Shown here in pieces: positions 53,257 through 62,065 of a stretch of DNA of 64,000 bases (positions are counted from its first letter, which is position 1; every line of letters starts with the position of its first letter). A model generated the notes under the pieces. The model was not told where the DNA came from and ran no database searches. It saw only the letters and a program-made list of their open reading frames with translations. Source of the DNA: Pseudosulfitobacter pseudonitzschiae (lineage in GTDB: Bacteria > Pseudomonadota > Alphaproteobacteria > Rhodobacterales > Rhodobacteraceae). A program made the position numbers and the translations under genes. The stretch is taken from positions 186,001-250,000 of the forward strand of contig NZ_FQVP01000006.1 of the NCBI RefSeq assembly GCF_900129395.1. Reading direction: 5' to 3'.

Positions 53257-54843
53257 CTAGTACCCCGCGACACAGCCATCTTTCCTGGGGTCCGAGGCGC
53301 CGACAAGCGTGCCGCGCGCATGGTCGATCCGGATCGCCTGCGCACCGCCAAGCGGGTCTTCGGCCAGCCGCAGGGTGTGGCCCTTGCCCGCAAGGCCGCG
53401 CAACACTTCCGCCGACACGCTGCGCTCGACCTCGACCACATCGCCCAGGGGAAACACGCGCGGCGCATCCAGCACGCCTTGCAGGTCGCGCCCGTGATCG
53501 AAGAGGTTCGATATCACGCGGGCCTGGCCCAAGGGCTGATAGTCGCCGCCCATGACACCGAAGGACAGCACCGGCTTGCCCTGTTCTGTCACCATGCCGG
53601 GCATGATCGTGTGCATCGGGCGCTTGCCGGGGGCAAGCACGTTGGGATGATCGGGATCGAGAGAGAAGGAATGGCCACGGTTCTGGAACAGCACGCCGGT
53701 CTCGGGGCAGAGGATACCGCTGCCGAAACTGTCAAAGATCGAGTTGATGAAGCTGACCGCATTCATGTCACGATCCACCACGGTCATATAGACGGTGTCC
53801 GAAGTTCCAAGGCCAAGCGGGCCGATGTCGGTCATGGCGCGGTCGGGCGTGATCCGCGCGCGCAATTCATCCGCCCAGGATTTGGACAGGATCTGCTCGA
53901 CCGTTACTTTCATCTCGCCCAATTCGGTGATGTGCCGGTCGCGCATGGCATAGGCCAGACGCGCGGTCTCGATTTCCAGATGCAGCGCCTCGGCGCTGCC
54001 GGGGGCAAGCGCGGACAGGTCGAACCCTTCCATCAGGTTCAGCATCATCAGCGCGGTCAGACCCTGATTGTTGGGCGGCACCTGGTGCACGGTCCGTCCC
54101 CGGTAGTCGGTCGATATCGGCGTGACAAAATCACCCGCGACCCCGGCAAAATCCGTGGCAGTATGTACGCCGCCCTGCGCGCGCAGCGTGCGCACCATGG
54201 CCTCGGCCACGGGCCCTTCGTAAAAACCACGCGGGCCCTTGGCTGCGATGATCTCCAGCGTCTCGGCCAGACGCTCCTGGCGGTGGATCGTGCCCTCGGC
54301 CGGGCAATCGCCACCGGGCAGAAACAGCGCGCGTGCGGCGTCCCGCCTGGCCAGATGTGTCCGGGCTTTGCGCCAGTCGCGGGCGACACGGGCATGAACG
54401 GGATAGCCGTTTCGGGCATAGCCGATGGCAGGCTGCAACAACCGGGCCATTTCCAACCGCCCGAACCGGCCATGCAGCCGGAACCAGCCGTCAATCGCGC
54501 CGGGCAGCGTGACCGCGTGAATGGAATCGACGGGAATGTCGGTGAACCCCTGTTCGCGCAAACGGTCCGCCGAAGCCGTCGCAGGGGCGCGACCGGACCC
54601 GTTAAAGGCGATCACGTCGCCACCGCCATTTGGCGCGACCAGCGCAAAGCAATCGCCGCCGATCCCGGTCATCTGCGGCTCGACCACCGCCATGACAGCC
54701 GATCCCGCAATGGCGGCATCCATCGCGGTGCCACCCTCGCGCAGGACCTGCATGGCGGCTTCGGTCGCCAGGGGATGCGAGGTTGCCACCATGGCCTGCA
54801 TCGCATGGACAGCCGACCGGCCGGGGAAATGAAAGTCACGCAT
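53257..54843 (-). CDS. Gamma-glutamyltransferase family hydrolase, no signal peptide
   Basis: A 528-residue Ntn-hydrolase of the gamma-glutamyltransferase family. The expected nucleophile is Thr350 in SDTVYMTVVD, where self-cleavage would give two subunits. FINSIFDSFGSGI and the GVMGGDYQPLG block further support the family. There is no signal peptide (MRDFHFPGRS start), so the enzyme is probably cytosolic, unlike the periplasmic GGTs. It is the last gene of the GntR-ABC unit, 15 nt after gntR, and could release glutamate from imported or internally made gamma-glutamyl compounds. Confidence 0.9.
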   Translation of the reverse strand: MRDFHFPGRSAVHAMQAMVATSHPLATEAAMQVLREGGTAMDAAIAGSAVMAVVEPQMTGIGGDCFALVAPNGGGDVIAFNGSGRAPATASADRLREQGFTDIPVDSIHAVTLPGAIDGWFRLHGRFGRLEMARLLQPAIGYARNGYPVHARVARDWRKARTHLARRDAARALFLPGGDCPAEGTIHRQERLAETLEIIAAKGPRGFYEGPVAEAMVRTLRAQGGVHTATDFAGVAGDFVTPISTDYRGRTVHQVPPNNQGLTALMMLNLMEGFDLSALAPGSAEALHLEIETARLAYAMRDRHITELGEMKVTVEQILSKSWADELRARITPDRAMTDIGPLGLGTSDTVYMTVVDRDMNAVSFINSIFDSFGSGILCPETGVLFQNRGHSFSLDPDHPNVLAPGKRPMHTIMPGMVTEQGKPVLSFGVMGGDYQPLGQARVISNLFDHGRDLQGVLDAPRVFPLGDVVEVERSVSAEVLRGLAGKGHTLRLAEDPLGGAQAIRIDHARGTLVGASDPRKDGCVAGY

Positions 54844-54858
54844 TGGGGGCTCCGTCTT

Positions 54859-55608
54859 TTATGTGTTTTTGCGCATCGGGATGCGGCTGCCACGAGACCG
54901 GCGCAGGTCCGAAACCTCGCGGATCATCTGCATGTTGTCGCGCGACGAGCGCACATGCGCCCTCGCCGCAGCCATCGCCCGGGGGGCGTCGCGGTCCAGC
55001 ATGGCTTCGACGATGGCGCGGTGTTCGGCCACGGCCATGGACCATTGATCGATCCAGCGCACCTCGACCCAGAGCGCAAGGCGCAGCTGGTCGTAGACGC
55101 GGCGGGTGATCTCGATCAGCGGGGCATTGTGCGTGGCGGCCAGGATCACCTCGTGCACCTCAAGCCCCAGCTCCAGCTCGCGCGCATAGACTTCCGGTGT
55201 GCGTTCGTGGGCCTGATCCAGCGCATAAATGTCATCCATGACCCGTGCCAAGGCCTGCAATTCTGCATCGCTTGCCGTTTCCGTTGCAATCTCGGCGGCC
55301 ATGGCGTCAAGCCCTTCGCGCACCACCAGCAAGTCACAGACCGCATCCACATCCAGATTGGCCACCGAGTAGCCGCTGTTGGGCTGGCTGACGACAAGCC
55401 CCTCCCGCTCCAACCGGTTCAACGCCTCGCGCAGCGGGGTGCGGCCAATGCCGAACTCCTGGATAAGACGCGCCTCGGACAGCCGTTCGCCGCGTTGCAG
55501 GTTGCCGCTCAGAATGGCGTCCTTGAGGGTCAAAAAGGCTTTCTCCCGCAGAACACCCCGTTTCTTAGGGGCCGTGGCAAGCGCGGAGTGCGGTATGGTT
55601 TCACTCAT
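54859..55608 (-). CDS. GntR family (FCD domain) transcriptional regulator
   Basis: A 249-residue regulator. The winged helix is near residues 20-85 (LKDAILSGNLQRGERLSEARL, IGRTPLREALNRLEREGLV), and an all-helical FCD effector domain follows (about 95-220). It overlaps the second permease gene by ATGA. Its operator is probably the GTATAC dyad upstream of the binding-protein gene (57929-57940), which would make this unit autoregulated. Confidence 0.92.
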   Translation of the reverse strand: MSETIPHSALATAPKKRGVLREKAFLTLKDAILSGNLQRGERLSEARLIQEFGIGRTPLREALNRLEREGLVVSQPNSGYSVANLDVDAVCDLLVVREGLDAMAAEIATETASDAELQALARVMDDIYALDQAHERTPEVYARELELGLEVHEVILAATHNAPLIEITRRVYDQLRLALWVEVRWIDQWSMAVAEHRAIVEAMLDRDAPRAMAAARAHVRSSRDNMQMIREVSDLRRSRGSRIPMRKNT

Positions 55609-56327
55609 CTGATGTTCCCTGCGAGCTTGGGTTTGTTCACGGCGGCAGTCCGGATCAGATGCGCGCCAAGCCTTTTTTCGATCCGTCCGGCCACGAAGAT
55701 GAACCCGTAGACCAGAACAAGGTAAAGCAGTGCCGCCAGGCCAAAGGCTTCGAAAAAGGTAAAGTCGCGCGCCCCCACGGTGCGCGCCACACCGGTGATA
55801 TCCATGATTGTGATGATCGAGACAAGAGACGTGGCCTGGATCTGGTAAACCACCTCGTTCGTGTAAGCAGGCCAGCCGATGCGGATGGCGCGGGGCAGGA
55901 TCACCAACCGCAAAAGCAGATACCGATTCAGTCCCAGTGCCTTGGCCGCCTCGATTTCTCCTTTCGGGATCGCCTGGATCGCACCGCGCAGGATTTCAGA
56001 GGTGTAAGCGGCCGTGTTCAACGTCAGCGACAGCAGGGCGCAGAACCACGGATCCCGGAAGAAGGTCCAAAGGCCCAGGGCGCTCAGTTCTTGGCGGAAC
56101 TGCCCGCTGCCGTAGTAGATCAGGAAGATCTGGGCCAACAGCGGTGTGCCCCGGAAGAAAAAGACATAAGCCGTGGCGGCGCTGCGCAGCACCCGTTTGC
56201 GCGACAGCCGCGCAAGTGCGATCGGCAGCGCCATGAGAAGACCAAAAGAACAGCTGAACAACGCCAGCTGGATGGTCATCCATGCACCTTCGAGGAATCG
56301 GGGCAGGTTCGCGAGGATGAAGTCCAT
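55605..56327 (-). CDS. Polar amino acid-type ABC transporter permease (HisM-like)
   Basis: A 240-residue HisM/GlnP-type permease with five membrane segments and the EAA loop (GEIEAAKALGLNRYLLLRLVILP). The N-terminal MTIQLALFS segment and YVFFFRGTPLLAQIFLIYYG are typical. It overlaps gntR by ATGA and the other permease by TGATG. No ATPase gene is present in the operon. Confidence 0.92.
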   Translation of the reverse strand: MDFILANLPRFLEGAWMTIQLALFSCSFGLLMALPIALARLSRKRVLRSAATAYVFFFRGTPLLAQIFLIYYGSGQFRQELSALGLWTFFRDPWFCALLSLTLNTAAYTSEILRGAIQAIPKGEIEAAKALGLNRYLLLRLVILPRAIRIGWPAYTNEVVYQIQATSLVSIITIMDITGVARTVGARDFTFFEAFGLAALLYLVLVYGFIFVAGRIEKRLGAHLIRTAAVNKPKLAGNIR

Positions 56328-57022
56328 CAGCTTTTGGCCTCGGTCGTGCCGCGCGCAGCCCAGCGTTCAAGCCGCGCCTGCCCCAGCATCGAGATGGCGG
56401 TGATCGCAAGATACAAAAGGCAAGCCGCGAAAAAGAAGGTGAACGGCTGCCGCGTGGACCGTGCCGCGATGTCGGCATTGCGCATCAGTTCGGGCAGCTG
56501 GATGATGGAAATCAGCGCCGTGGCCTTGACCAGCACCATCCAGACATTGCCCAAGCCGGGCAGCGCATAGCGCATCATCTGCGGCAGTTCGACCTTGCGG
56601 AAGGTGATCACCGGGTTCAGCCCCAGCGCATAGGCGGCCTCGCGCTGGCCCGGTGGCAGGGCCAGATAGGCGGCGCGAAAAACCTCGCAGGCAAAGGCCG
56701 CATAGATCACCGTCAGCGTGCCAATGCCTGCAACAAACGGGTTGATCGACAGCGACAGGTCGTAGCCTGCCTTGGCGGCCGTGTTCTGCACCAGCGTCGG
56801 CAGGCCGTAATAGATCAGCAGCAGCAACACCAGTTCCGGCACACCGCGCACAAAGGTCGTATAGACCTCGATCAGGATTTTTCCTGCACGCGGGGCAAAA
56901 AGCTTGCCAAGTGCCGCCAGCAGGCCAAGGGCCAAGGCGCCCAGCATCGACGCAATCGCCACGCCAACTGTCAGCACCAGACCATCCAGCAGCAGCCAGC
57001 CGTATCCCTGAAAATCGGGCAT
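56327..57022 (-). CDS. Polar amino acid-type ABC transporter permease (HisQ-like)
   Basis: A 231-residue HisQ/GlnP-type permease with five membrane segments. It shows YTTFVRGVPELVLLLLIYYG and the EAA loop GQREAAYALGLNPVITFRKVELPQ. AAAGGATC precedes the ATG. It pairs with the following permease to form the channel for a polar amino acid, amine or opine-type solute. Confidence 0.92.
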   Translation of the reverse strand: MPDFQGYGWLLLDGLVLTVGVAIASMLGALALGLLAALGKLFAPRAGKILIEVYTTFVRGVPELVLLLLIYYGLPTLVQNTAAKAGYDLSLSINPFVAGIGTLTVIYAAFACEVFRAAYLALPPGQREAAYALGLNPVITFRKVELPQMMRYALPGLGNVWMVLVKATALISIIQLPELMRNADIAARSTRQPFTFFFAACLLYLAITAISMLGQARLERWAARGTTEAKS

Positions 57023-57044
57023 GTGATCCTTTCGGGGGTAAGTT

Positions 57045-57077
57045 GGGGGTCACGGGCCGGGCGTTCTGCCCGACCCC
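57045..57077 (-). repeat. Stem-loop between binding-protein and permease genes
   Basis: GGGGTC pairs with GACCCC outside an inner GGGC/GCCC stem. The hairpin fills the 60-nt gap after the binding-protein stop. It may stabilise the upstream message, raising binding protein over permease. Confidence 0.4.
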
Positions 57078-57082
57078 ATGGT

Positions 57083-57868
57083 TCAGTTGCCGTAAACGTC
57101 GAGGCCGAACCACTTCTGCGAGATTTCCTGATAGGTGCCATTTTCGCGCAGCGCCTTGATCGCCTCGGAAAAGGCGTCAGCGATGGCCTGATCATCCTGC
57201 CGCACCGCAACGCCCGCGCCATAGCCGAAATACTCAGGGTTGGTGAATTCCGGCCCGCGCAGCTCGAAACCCGCGCCTTCTGGTGTGCCAAGGAAACCAT
57301 CCTGCAAGGCAACAACATCGCCCAGCACCGCATCCACACGGCCCGAGCCAAGATCGAGATAGGCCTCGTCCATCGTGCCGTACAGCCGCACTTCGACATC
57401 GGGCATTTCGGCGGTCAGGTAGCGCTCAAAGCTGGTCGCGCGCTGGGTGCCGACAATGGCCCCGGACAGGCCGTCCGCCGAGATATCCAGGGGGCTGTCC
57501 GTCGCGACCACGAAACGCGAGGGCACGTTATAATATTTGTCCGAAAACGCGATGACCTTGCGGCGTTCGTCGGTGATGTAAAGCGACGCGATGATCGCAT
57601 CGTATTTCTTGGCCTGCAGGCCGGGGATGATGCCGTCCCAGTCCTGGGTAACCCAGGTGCATTCAACTTTTATATGGGCGCACATGGCATTGCCCAGATC
57701 GATCTCGAACCCGGCCACGTTGCCGTCGGATTCGGTAAAGTTGAACGGGGGATAGGCCCCTTCCGTGCCGATCACCAGCGCGTCAGGCAGGTCCTGTGCA
57801 GCGGCGGAAAATGCAAATGTCAAAGCGGCAATGGCACCTGACAGCGCCGCAGCAAATGAAGTCTTCAT
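57083..57868 (-). CDS. Polar amino acid-type ABC transporter substrate-binding protein
   Basis: A 261-residue SBP_bac_3 protein. The signal peptide (cleavage near SAAAQ) is followed by IGTEGAYPPFNF and GFEIDLGNAM, then YDAIIASLYITDERRKVIAFSD and the arginine-containing GTQRATSFERYL loop. GGGAGTAACACC precedes the ATG. The family binds amino acids, opines or polyamine-like amines. The ligand may be a gamma-glutamyl compound or amine, given the downstream hydrolase. Confidence 0.92.
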   Translation of the reverse strand: MKTSFAAALSGAIAALTFAFSAAAQDLPDALVIGTEGAYPPFNFTESDGNVAGFEIDLGNAMCAHIKVECTWVTQDWDGIIPGLQAKKYDAIIASLYITDERRKVIAFSDKYYNVPSRFVVATDSPLDISADGLSGAIVGTQRATSFERYLTAEMPDVEVRLYGTMDEAYLDLGSGRVDAVLGDVVALQDGFLGTPEGAGFELRGPEFTNPEYFGYGAGVAVRQDDQAIADAFSEAIKALRENGTYQEISQKWFGLDVYGN

Positions 57869-57928
57869 GGTGTTACTCCCTGTTTTAAGTGCGCTTGTAG
57901 GTCGCGCTTGGAGAAACTTGGATGCAAA

Positions 57929-57940
57929 ATAGTATACAAT
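57929..57940. promoter_or_regulatory. GntR-type operator candidate
   Basis: ATAGTATACAAT is centred on GTATAC, the symmetric core seen in operators of FCD-type GntR regulators. It lies about 61 nt upstream of the binding-protein ATG, in the promoter region of the unit that encodes its own GntR protein. Confidence 0.5.
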
Positions 57941-58119
57941 CAAGAATATTATCTGTCACAGGGCGCGTTTCCCCGATTTCAACAGGCGTATCGGTTGGTA
58001 ATGCTGCATTTTTGATCAAGTATTTAAGATTGCTTTTCACACCATGACGATGACCTGACCCCTATGGCGATCCATGGTGATTGCGTCGGGGGCTGCTGCC
58101 AGAAATAGGCATCAAATTC

Positions 58120-58145
58120 AAGGGCTTACTTTGCCGTAAGCCTTT
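58120..58145. repeat. 10-bp stem-loop in the 414-bp gap 57869-58282
   Basis: AAGGGCTTAC and GTAAGCCTTT pair over 10 positions (one G-T) around a 6-nt loop. It lies after the FAD oxidase gene and before the binding-protein promoter, so it may end transcription from the former. The rest of this gap is AT-rich, holds the GntR dyad, and has no gene I can see. Confidence 0.5.
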
Positions 58146-58282
58146 GAAAAAGCCATCGCAATCCCCATGAATGGCAGGCATCCCAACCGGGGTGCGCCCG
58201 GCCTGGAAAATGCCAATCTTCTTCCCTTAACGCCTGCCAGCGTCGAGACAGCCGCGTTTCGTCAAAGCCTGTTGGCCGGTTT

Positions 58283-59593
58283 TCAGACCCCAAGCCGGTC
58301 ACGCAGCGCGTACCACCACGACCCCATCACGGAATAGGGAACGCGGAACACCCTGCCGCCCGGGAAGGGAAACCAGGGGATATTTTCGAAAACATCAAAC
58401 CGCGTAAGATCACCGTCGATGGCTTCGGACAGAATGCGACCAAAGGTGTGCGACCCCGTCACGCCGTGGCCGGAATAACCATGGGCAAAATAAGTGTTGT
58501 TGCCCAACCGGCCCATCTGCGGCACACGGCTGAACGAAAGGGCAAAATTGCCGCTCCAGGCATAGTCGATCTGGATGCCTTTCAACTGTGGAAAGACCTT
58601 TTCCATATTGGGGCGCAGTTTGGCCTCGATGTCGCGCGGGTCCGCGCCGCCGTAAACAGTTCCACCGCCGAACAACATGCGTTTGTCACCAGACAGGCGA
58701 AAATAGTCCAGGATATAACGGATATCCTCGACGCAAGCGTCCTGCGGGATCAGCGAATGCGCCAGCTCCTCGCCCAACGGTTTGGTGGCCATAACTTGGG
58801 TTGATACGGGCATCACGCGCGACGTCAGCGCGGGCACGACATGGCCCAGATAGGCATTGCCGCACAAGACAAGCGTTTTGCAGAACATCTTGCCCTTGGC
58901 CGTCTTGACCACGGGTTTTGCAGCATCGGTATCCACATCCGTAACCGGCGACATTTCATAGATGATGCCACCCAGTTTTTCGAACGCGGCAGCCTCGCCC
59001 AATGCGAGGTTCAACGGATGCATATGCCCGCCGGAATGGTCGACAAGCCCGCCTTCGTAGAGATCCGAGTTGATATGGGCGCGCAGCTGGTTCTTGTCGA
59101 GCAGTTCCTGATTGTCGATTCCGTAGCTTTTCCAAAGCGCCTGACGGTCTTCCAGCTCTTTCATGTGGGCACTGGTCAGCCCGGTAAAGATGTTCTTATC
59201 TTTCAGGTCACACTGGATGCCATAAGTCTTGACCCGTTCGCGGATGATCTGGCCCCCTTCCTGTACCAGACCGGCGACAAAGGTCGCGGTGTCCTGACCA
59301 TAGCGTTTCTTGATCGTTTGCAAGCTGGCGTTCAGCCCGTTGACGATCTGGCCGCCGTTGCGCCCGGACGCGCCCCATCCGACCCGCGCGCCTTCGACGA
59401 TGGCCACCTTGTACCCTTTTTCAACCAGATGCAGACCGGTCGACAGGCCGCTGTACCCTGCCCCGATGATGCAGATGTCAACTTCGTTGATGCCGCTCAA
59501 AGCCGGACGTTTGGGTGCAGGGTTGGCCGAGGCCGCGTAATAGCTTGTCGTGTGCTGACCGTTGCCAGCATAGGTGTTATTGGCAGCGTTCAT
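58283..59593 (-). CDS. FAD-dependent oxidoreductase (gamma-glutamylputrescine oxidase-like)
   Basis: A 436-residue DAO-family flavoprotein. The start resembles PuuB proteins (TSYYAASANP), then the FAD motif GAGYSGLSTGLHL near residue 45, GWGASGRNGGQIV and, late, GYSGHGVTGSHTFG. It overlaps the ligase gene by TGATG. PuuB oxidises a gamma-glutamylated amine to the aldehyde. The adjacent PuuA-like ligase supports the same role here, but the amine is unknown. Confidence 0.9.
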   Translation of the reverse strand: MNAANNTYAGNGQHTTSYYAASANPAPKRPALSGINEVDICIIGAGYSGLSTGLHLVEKGYKVAIVEGARVGWGASGRNGGQIVNGLNASLQTIKKRYGQDTATFVAGLVQEGGQIIRERVKTYGIQCDLKDKNIFTGLTSAHMKELEDRQALWKSYGIDNQELLDKNQLRAHINSDLYEGGLVDHSGGHMHPLNLALGEAAAFEKLGGIIYEMSPVTDVDTDAAKPVVKTAKGKMFCKTLVLCGNAYLGHVVPALTSRVMPVSTQVMATKPLGEELAHSLIPQDACVEDIRYILDYFRLSGDKRMLFGGGTVYGGADPRDIEAKLRPNMEKVFPQLKGIQIDYAWSGNFALSFSRVPQMGRLGNNTYFAHGYSGHGVTGSHTFGRILSEAIDGDLTRFDVFENIPWFPFPGGRVFRVPYSVMGSWWYALRDRLGV

Positions 59594-60942
59594 CACACGA
59601 CCTCCAGATATGAATGATATTCAAAATCGGTAACGTGGCGGGCAAAACGTTTAAGCTCTTGTGTCTTGCATTCCACCAGCATGGTTTGCAGTTGTTTGGA
59701 AAAGACGTCCGGGACATGGGTGCCACGCCGGAAGGCCTCGATCGCGCTGGCCCAGTCCAGCGGCAGGTGCGGCAGTTCTTGCCGGTACGCGTCGCCAATA
59801 ACCGCCGGAGCGGGGACAAGCGCCTGTTCGATCCCCATCAGCGCGCCGCCCAGAACACTGGTCATCACCAGATAGGGGTTTGCATCGGCACCGGCGACAC
59901 GATGTTCAATGCGCCGTGCCTTGGGGCTGCCACCCGGAATACGCACGGCGACAGTCCGGTTCTCATATCCCCAACCCACGCCCGTCGGCGCATGGGCACC
60001 GGGCAGCAAGCGCCGGAAAGAGTTTTCATGCGGCGCAAATGTAAGGCTGTTTTCCTGCATCGTCTCCAAAAGCCCGGCAACGGCGCTGCGCATGATGTCC
60101 GTGCCTTCTTCGCCGCCGTTGTCAAAGACGTTCTCACCCTTTTCGTTCAAAAGCGAGAAGTGAACGTGAAAACCGCTGCCGGCACGGTCGCCATAGGGCT
60201 TGGCCATGAAAGTCGCGGCAAAACCGTGTTTGCGCGCGACACCCCGGACCAGCCGTTTGAACAAGACCGCATCGTCAGCCGCACGCAGCGGGTCATCGAC
60301 ATGCATCAGGTTGATTTCAAACTGACCGGCACCGTTTTCCGAAATGGCCGCATCAGCCGGAATGCCCTGTTCCGCGCAGGCATCGTACACGTCGTTCAGA
60401 AACCCGTCGAAATGCTGAAGTTCATCCAGTGACAGGGCACCGTCGGAATCCAGCCGTTTTCCGGTGACAGGCGAACGCGGGGCTTCGGGCTTGTCGCCCG
60501 AGGGATCGCAGACGTAGAATTCCAGCTCGGACGCGACAACCGGCGTCAGGCCAAGCGCCTTGTACCGCTCGACAATGCTCCCAAGCGCGCGGCGCGGGTC
60601 GCCGGGGAACGGTGCGCCGTTCTCCTGACGCATCCAGAGCATGGCCATCGCCGTGGGCCGGTCCAGCCAGGTGATGGGCAAAAGATCACGCCCCGTAAAA
60701 TCGCACAGACCGTCGGAATCGCCGGTTTCAAAGACCAGCTTGCTGTTCTCGATATCCTCGCCCCAGACATCAAGGCCGACGACAGACAGGGGCATCCGCA
60801 TGCCGCCCTCGACCACTTTCTCGGCCTGATCAACAGGAACACGCTTGCCACGCAGGGTGCCGTTCAGATCGCAGACGCAGGCAAAGATCGATTGAATTTC
60901 GGGCCTGTCCGCAAGCCAGTGCGTTACGTTGAAATCAGACAT
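59593..60942 (-). CDS. Glutamine synthetase family ligase (PuuA-like gamma-glutamyl-amine synthetase)
   Basis: A 449-residue glutamine-synthetase-fold enzyme. Key elements are ASELEFYV and ENGAGQFEINL (metal glutamates), GSGFHVHFSL (histidine), NSFRRLLPG and ENRTVAVRIP. AGGAGTC precedes the ATG at 60942. Family members join glutamate to amines at the expense of ATP. Its tight coupling to a PuuB-like oxidase supports gamma-glutamyl-amine formation. Two GTGATATC repeats lie immediately upstream. Confidence 0.9.
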   Translation of the reverse strand: MSDFNVTHWLADRPEIQSIFACVCDLNGTLRGKRVPVDQAEKVVEGGMRMPLSVVGLDVWGEDIENSKLVFETGDSDGLCDFTGRDLLPITWLDRPTAMAMLWMRQENGAPFPGDPRRALGSIVERYKALGLTPVVASELEFYVCDPSGDKPEAPRSPVTGKRLDSDGALSLDELQHFDGFLNDVYDACAEQGIPADAAISENGAGQFEINLMHVDDPLRAADDAVLFKRLVRGVARKHGFAATFMAKPYGDRAGSGFHVHFSLLNEKGENVFDNGGEEGTDIMRSAVAGLLETMQENSLTFAPHENSFRRLLPGAHAPTGVGWGYENRTVAVRIPGGSPKARRIEHRVAGADANPYLVMTSVLGGALMGIEQALVPAPAVIGDAYRQELPHLPLDWASAIEAFRRGTHVPDVFSKQLQTMLVECKTQELKRFARHVTDFEYHSYLEVV

Positions 60943-60954
60943 GGAGACTCCTAA

Positions 60955-60982
60955 GTGATATCTTGAGTAATTTTGTGATATC
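60955..60982. promoter_or_regulatory. Paired GTGATATC sites in the ligase/gntR divergent promoter
   Basis: GTGATATC occurs at 60955-60962 and 60975-60982, 20 bp apart, two helical turns on the same face. The second is part of TTTTGTGATATCA. The related TTTTGTGATACC occurs at 61995-62006 before the aminotransferase gene. The likely binder is the GntR protein encoded at 61071. Confidence 0.55.
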
Positions 60983-61070
60983 ATATTCAGTGTTTAGATT
61001 TCATTTGAAGCTTGTGTCAATTTTTTTCTCGAATATTGTCGCTGAGCGGAAACAAACGCGGGACAATCGC

Positions 61071-61760
61071 ATGGCAAAGGCCGACACACTGAACGTTCCA
61101 GAGATCGATTTCGGTGCGGACCGGACGACGCAAGAATACGTCTATGCGCGGCTGCGGAATGCGATCATGGTCGGAGCAATCGAGCCGGGCGCGCATTTGA
61201 CGATGCGGGGACTGGCCGAGGCGCTGAACCTAAGCCCAACCCCCATACGCGAGGCGGTGCGGCGGCTCAGCACCGAACATGCGCTGCAGATCTTGCCAAA
61301 CCGCCGGATGGCCGTACCCCTCATGACGCTGGGCCGCTTCGAAGAGCTGGTCGCGCTGCGGATCACGTTAGAGGTACATGCAGCCGCGCGATCCGTGCCA
61401 TATATCTCTGACATCATTATTGAAAAAATGGCCGCGCTTGACGATGAGATGGACAGGGTCCTGGCCCAGGGGCACTATGACGCCCTGACGATCCTGAACC
61501 AGGATTTTCACAGGATGCTGTATGCAGTGAACCCCCACCAGGTCTGTATTCCCGTGATCGAAAGTGTCTGGCTGCAATTGGGGCCATTCCAGCGTCAGGT
61601 GCTGGTGCGCCTGAACCAGGTGCCGGGCGTGGATCACCACAAACAAATCATCAACGCGCTTTGGGCGCGGGACGTCGAGGCGTTGGGCGAAGCCGTCAAA
61701 AACGACATTCGCGAAGGGATCAGCCGCAGCGGCCGGCAGATCTTGGAACAGGTCGCCTGA
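61071..61760 (+). CDS. GntR family (FCD domain) transcriptional regulator
   Basis: A 229-residue regulator with a winged helix near residues 25-85 (YARLRNAIMVGAIEPGAHL, LSPTPIREAVRRLSTEHAL) and an FCD effector domain. The ATG at 61071 was chosen because the upstream extension to 60963 contains the operator repeats and lacks family resemblance. It is divergent from the ligase-oxidase pair and upstream of the aminotransferase gene, and it probably controls both. Confidence 0.9.
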   Translation: MAKADTLNVPEIDFGADRTTQEYVYARLRNAIMVGAIEPGAHLTMRGLAEALNLSPTPIREAVRRLSTEHALQILPNRRMAVPLMTLGRFEELVALRITLEVHAAARSVPYISDIIIEKMAALDDEMDRVLAQGHYDALTILNQDFHRMLYAVNPHQVCIPVIESVWLQLGPFQRQVLVRLNQVPGVDHHKQIINALWARDVEALGEAVKNDIREGISRSGRQILEQVA

Positions 61761-62065
61761 GGATAGCCTGCCACCCAAGACAACCGCCCTGACAATTGCG
61801 GCACGAAACAACGCCTGGGACGGGCATCTTCAAGCCTTGGCAGATCACGCCGAATCTTCGCCCAAAAGACGGCCTGTCACGCCCTGCTGTCAGTGTCCGC
61901 AGTGATCCGTCCACCGTGACAAACCCGCTAATTGTTATAACTTTTGCAAAATCCAAGGCCTTAGGATCAGCCATATCGCAATATTTTAGCCATATTTTGT
62001 GATACCGATTGACAAAATGTGCCTCCACCCTCAATAAAGTTATAACTTTATGCATGAGGCCCACC
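61761..62065. promoter_or_regulatory. Intergenic control region before the aminotransferase gene
   Basis: No gene is visible in these 305 bp. The region holds two copies of GTTATAACTTT (61934-61944 and 62039-62049), each with the palindromic core GTTATAAC and 105 bp apart. Between them is TTTTGTGATACC (61995-62006), which matches the sites before the ligase gene. A looped or two-regulator promoter is plausible. Confidence 0.5.
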
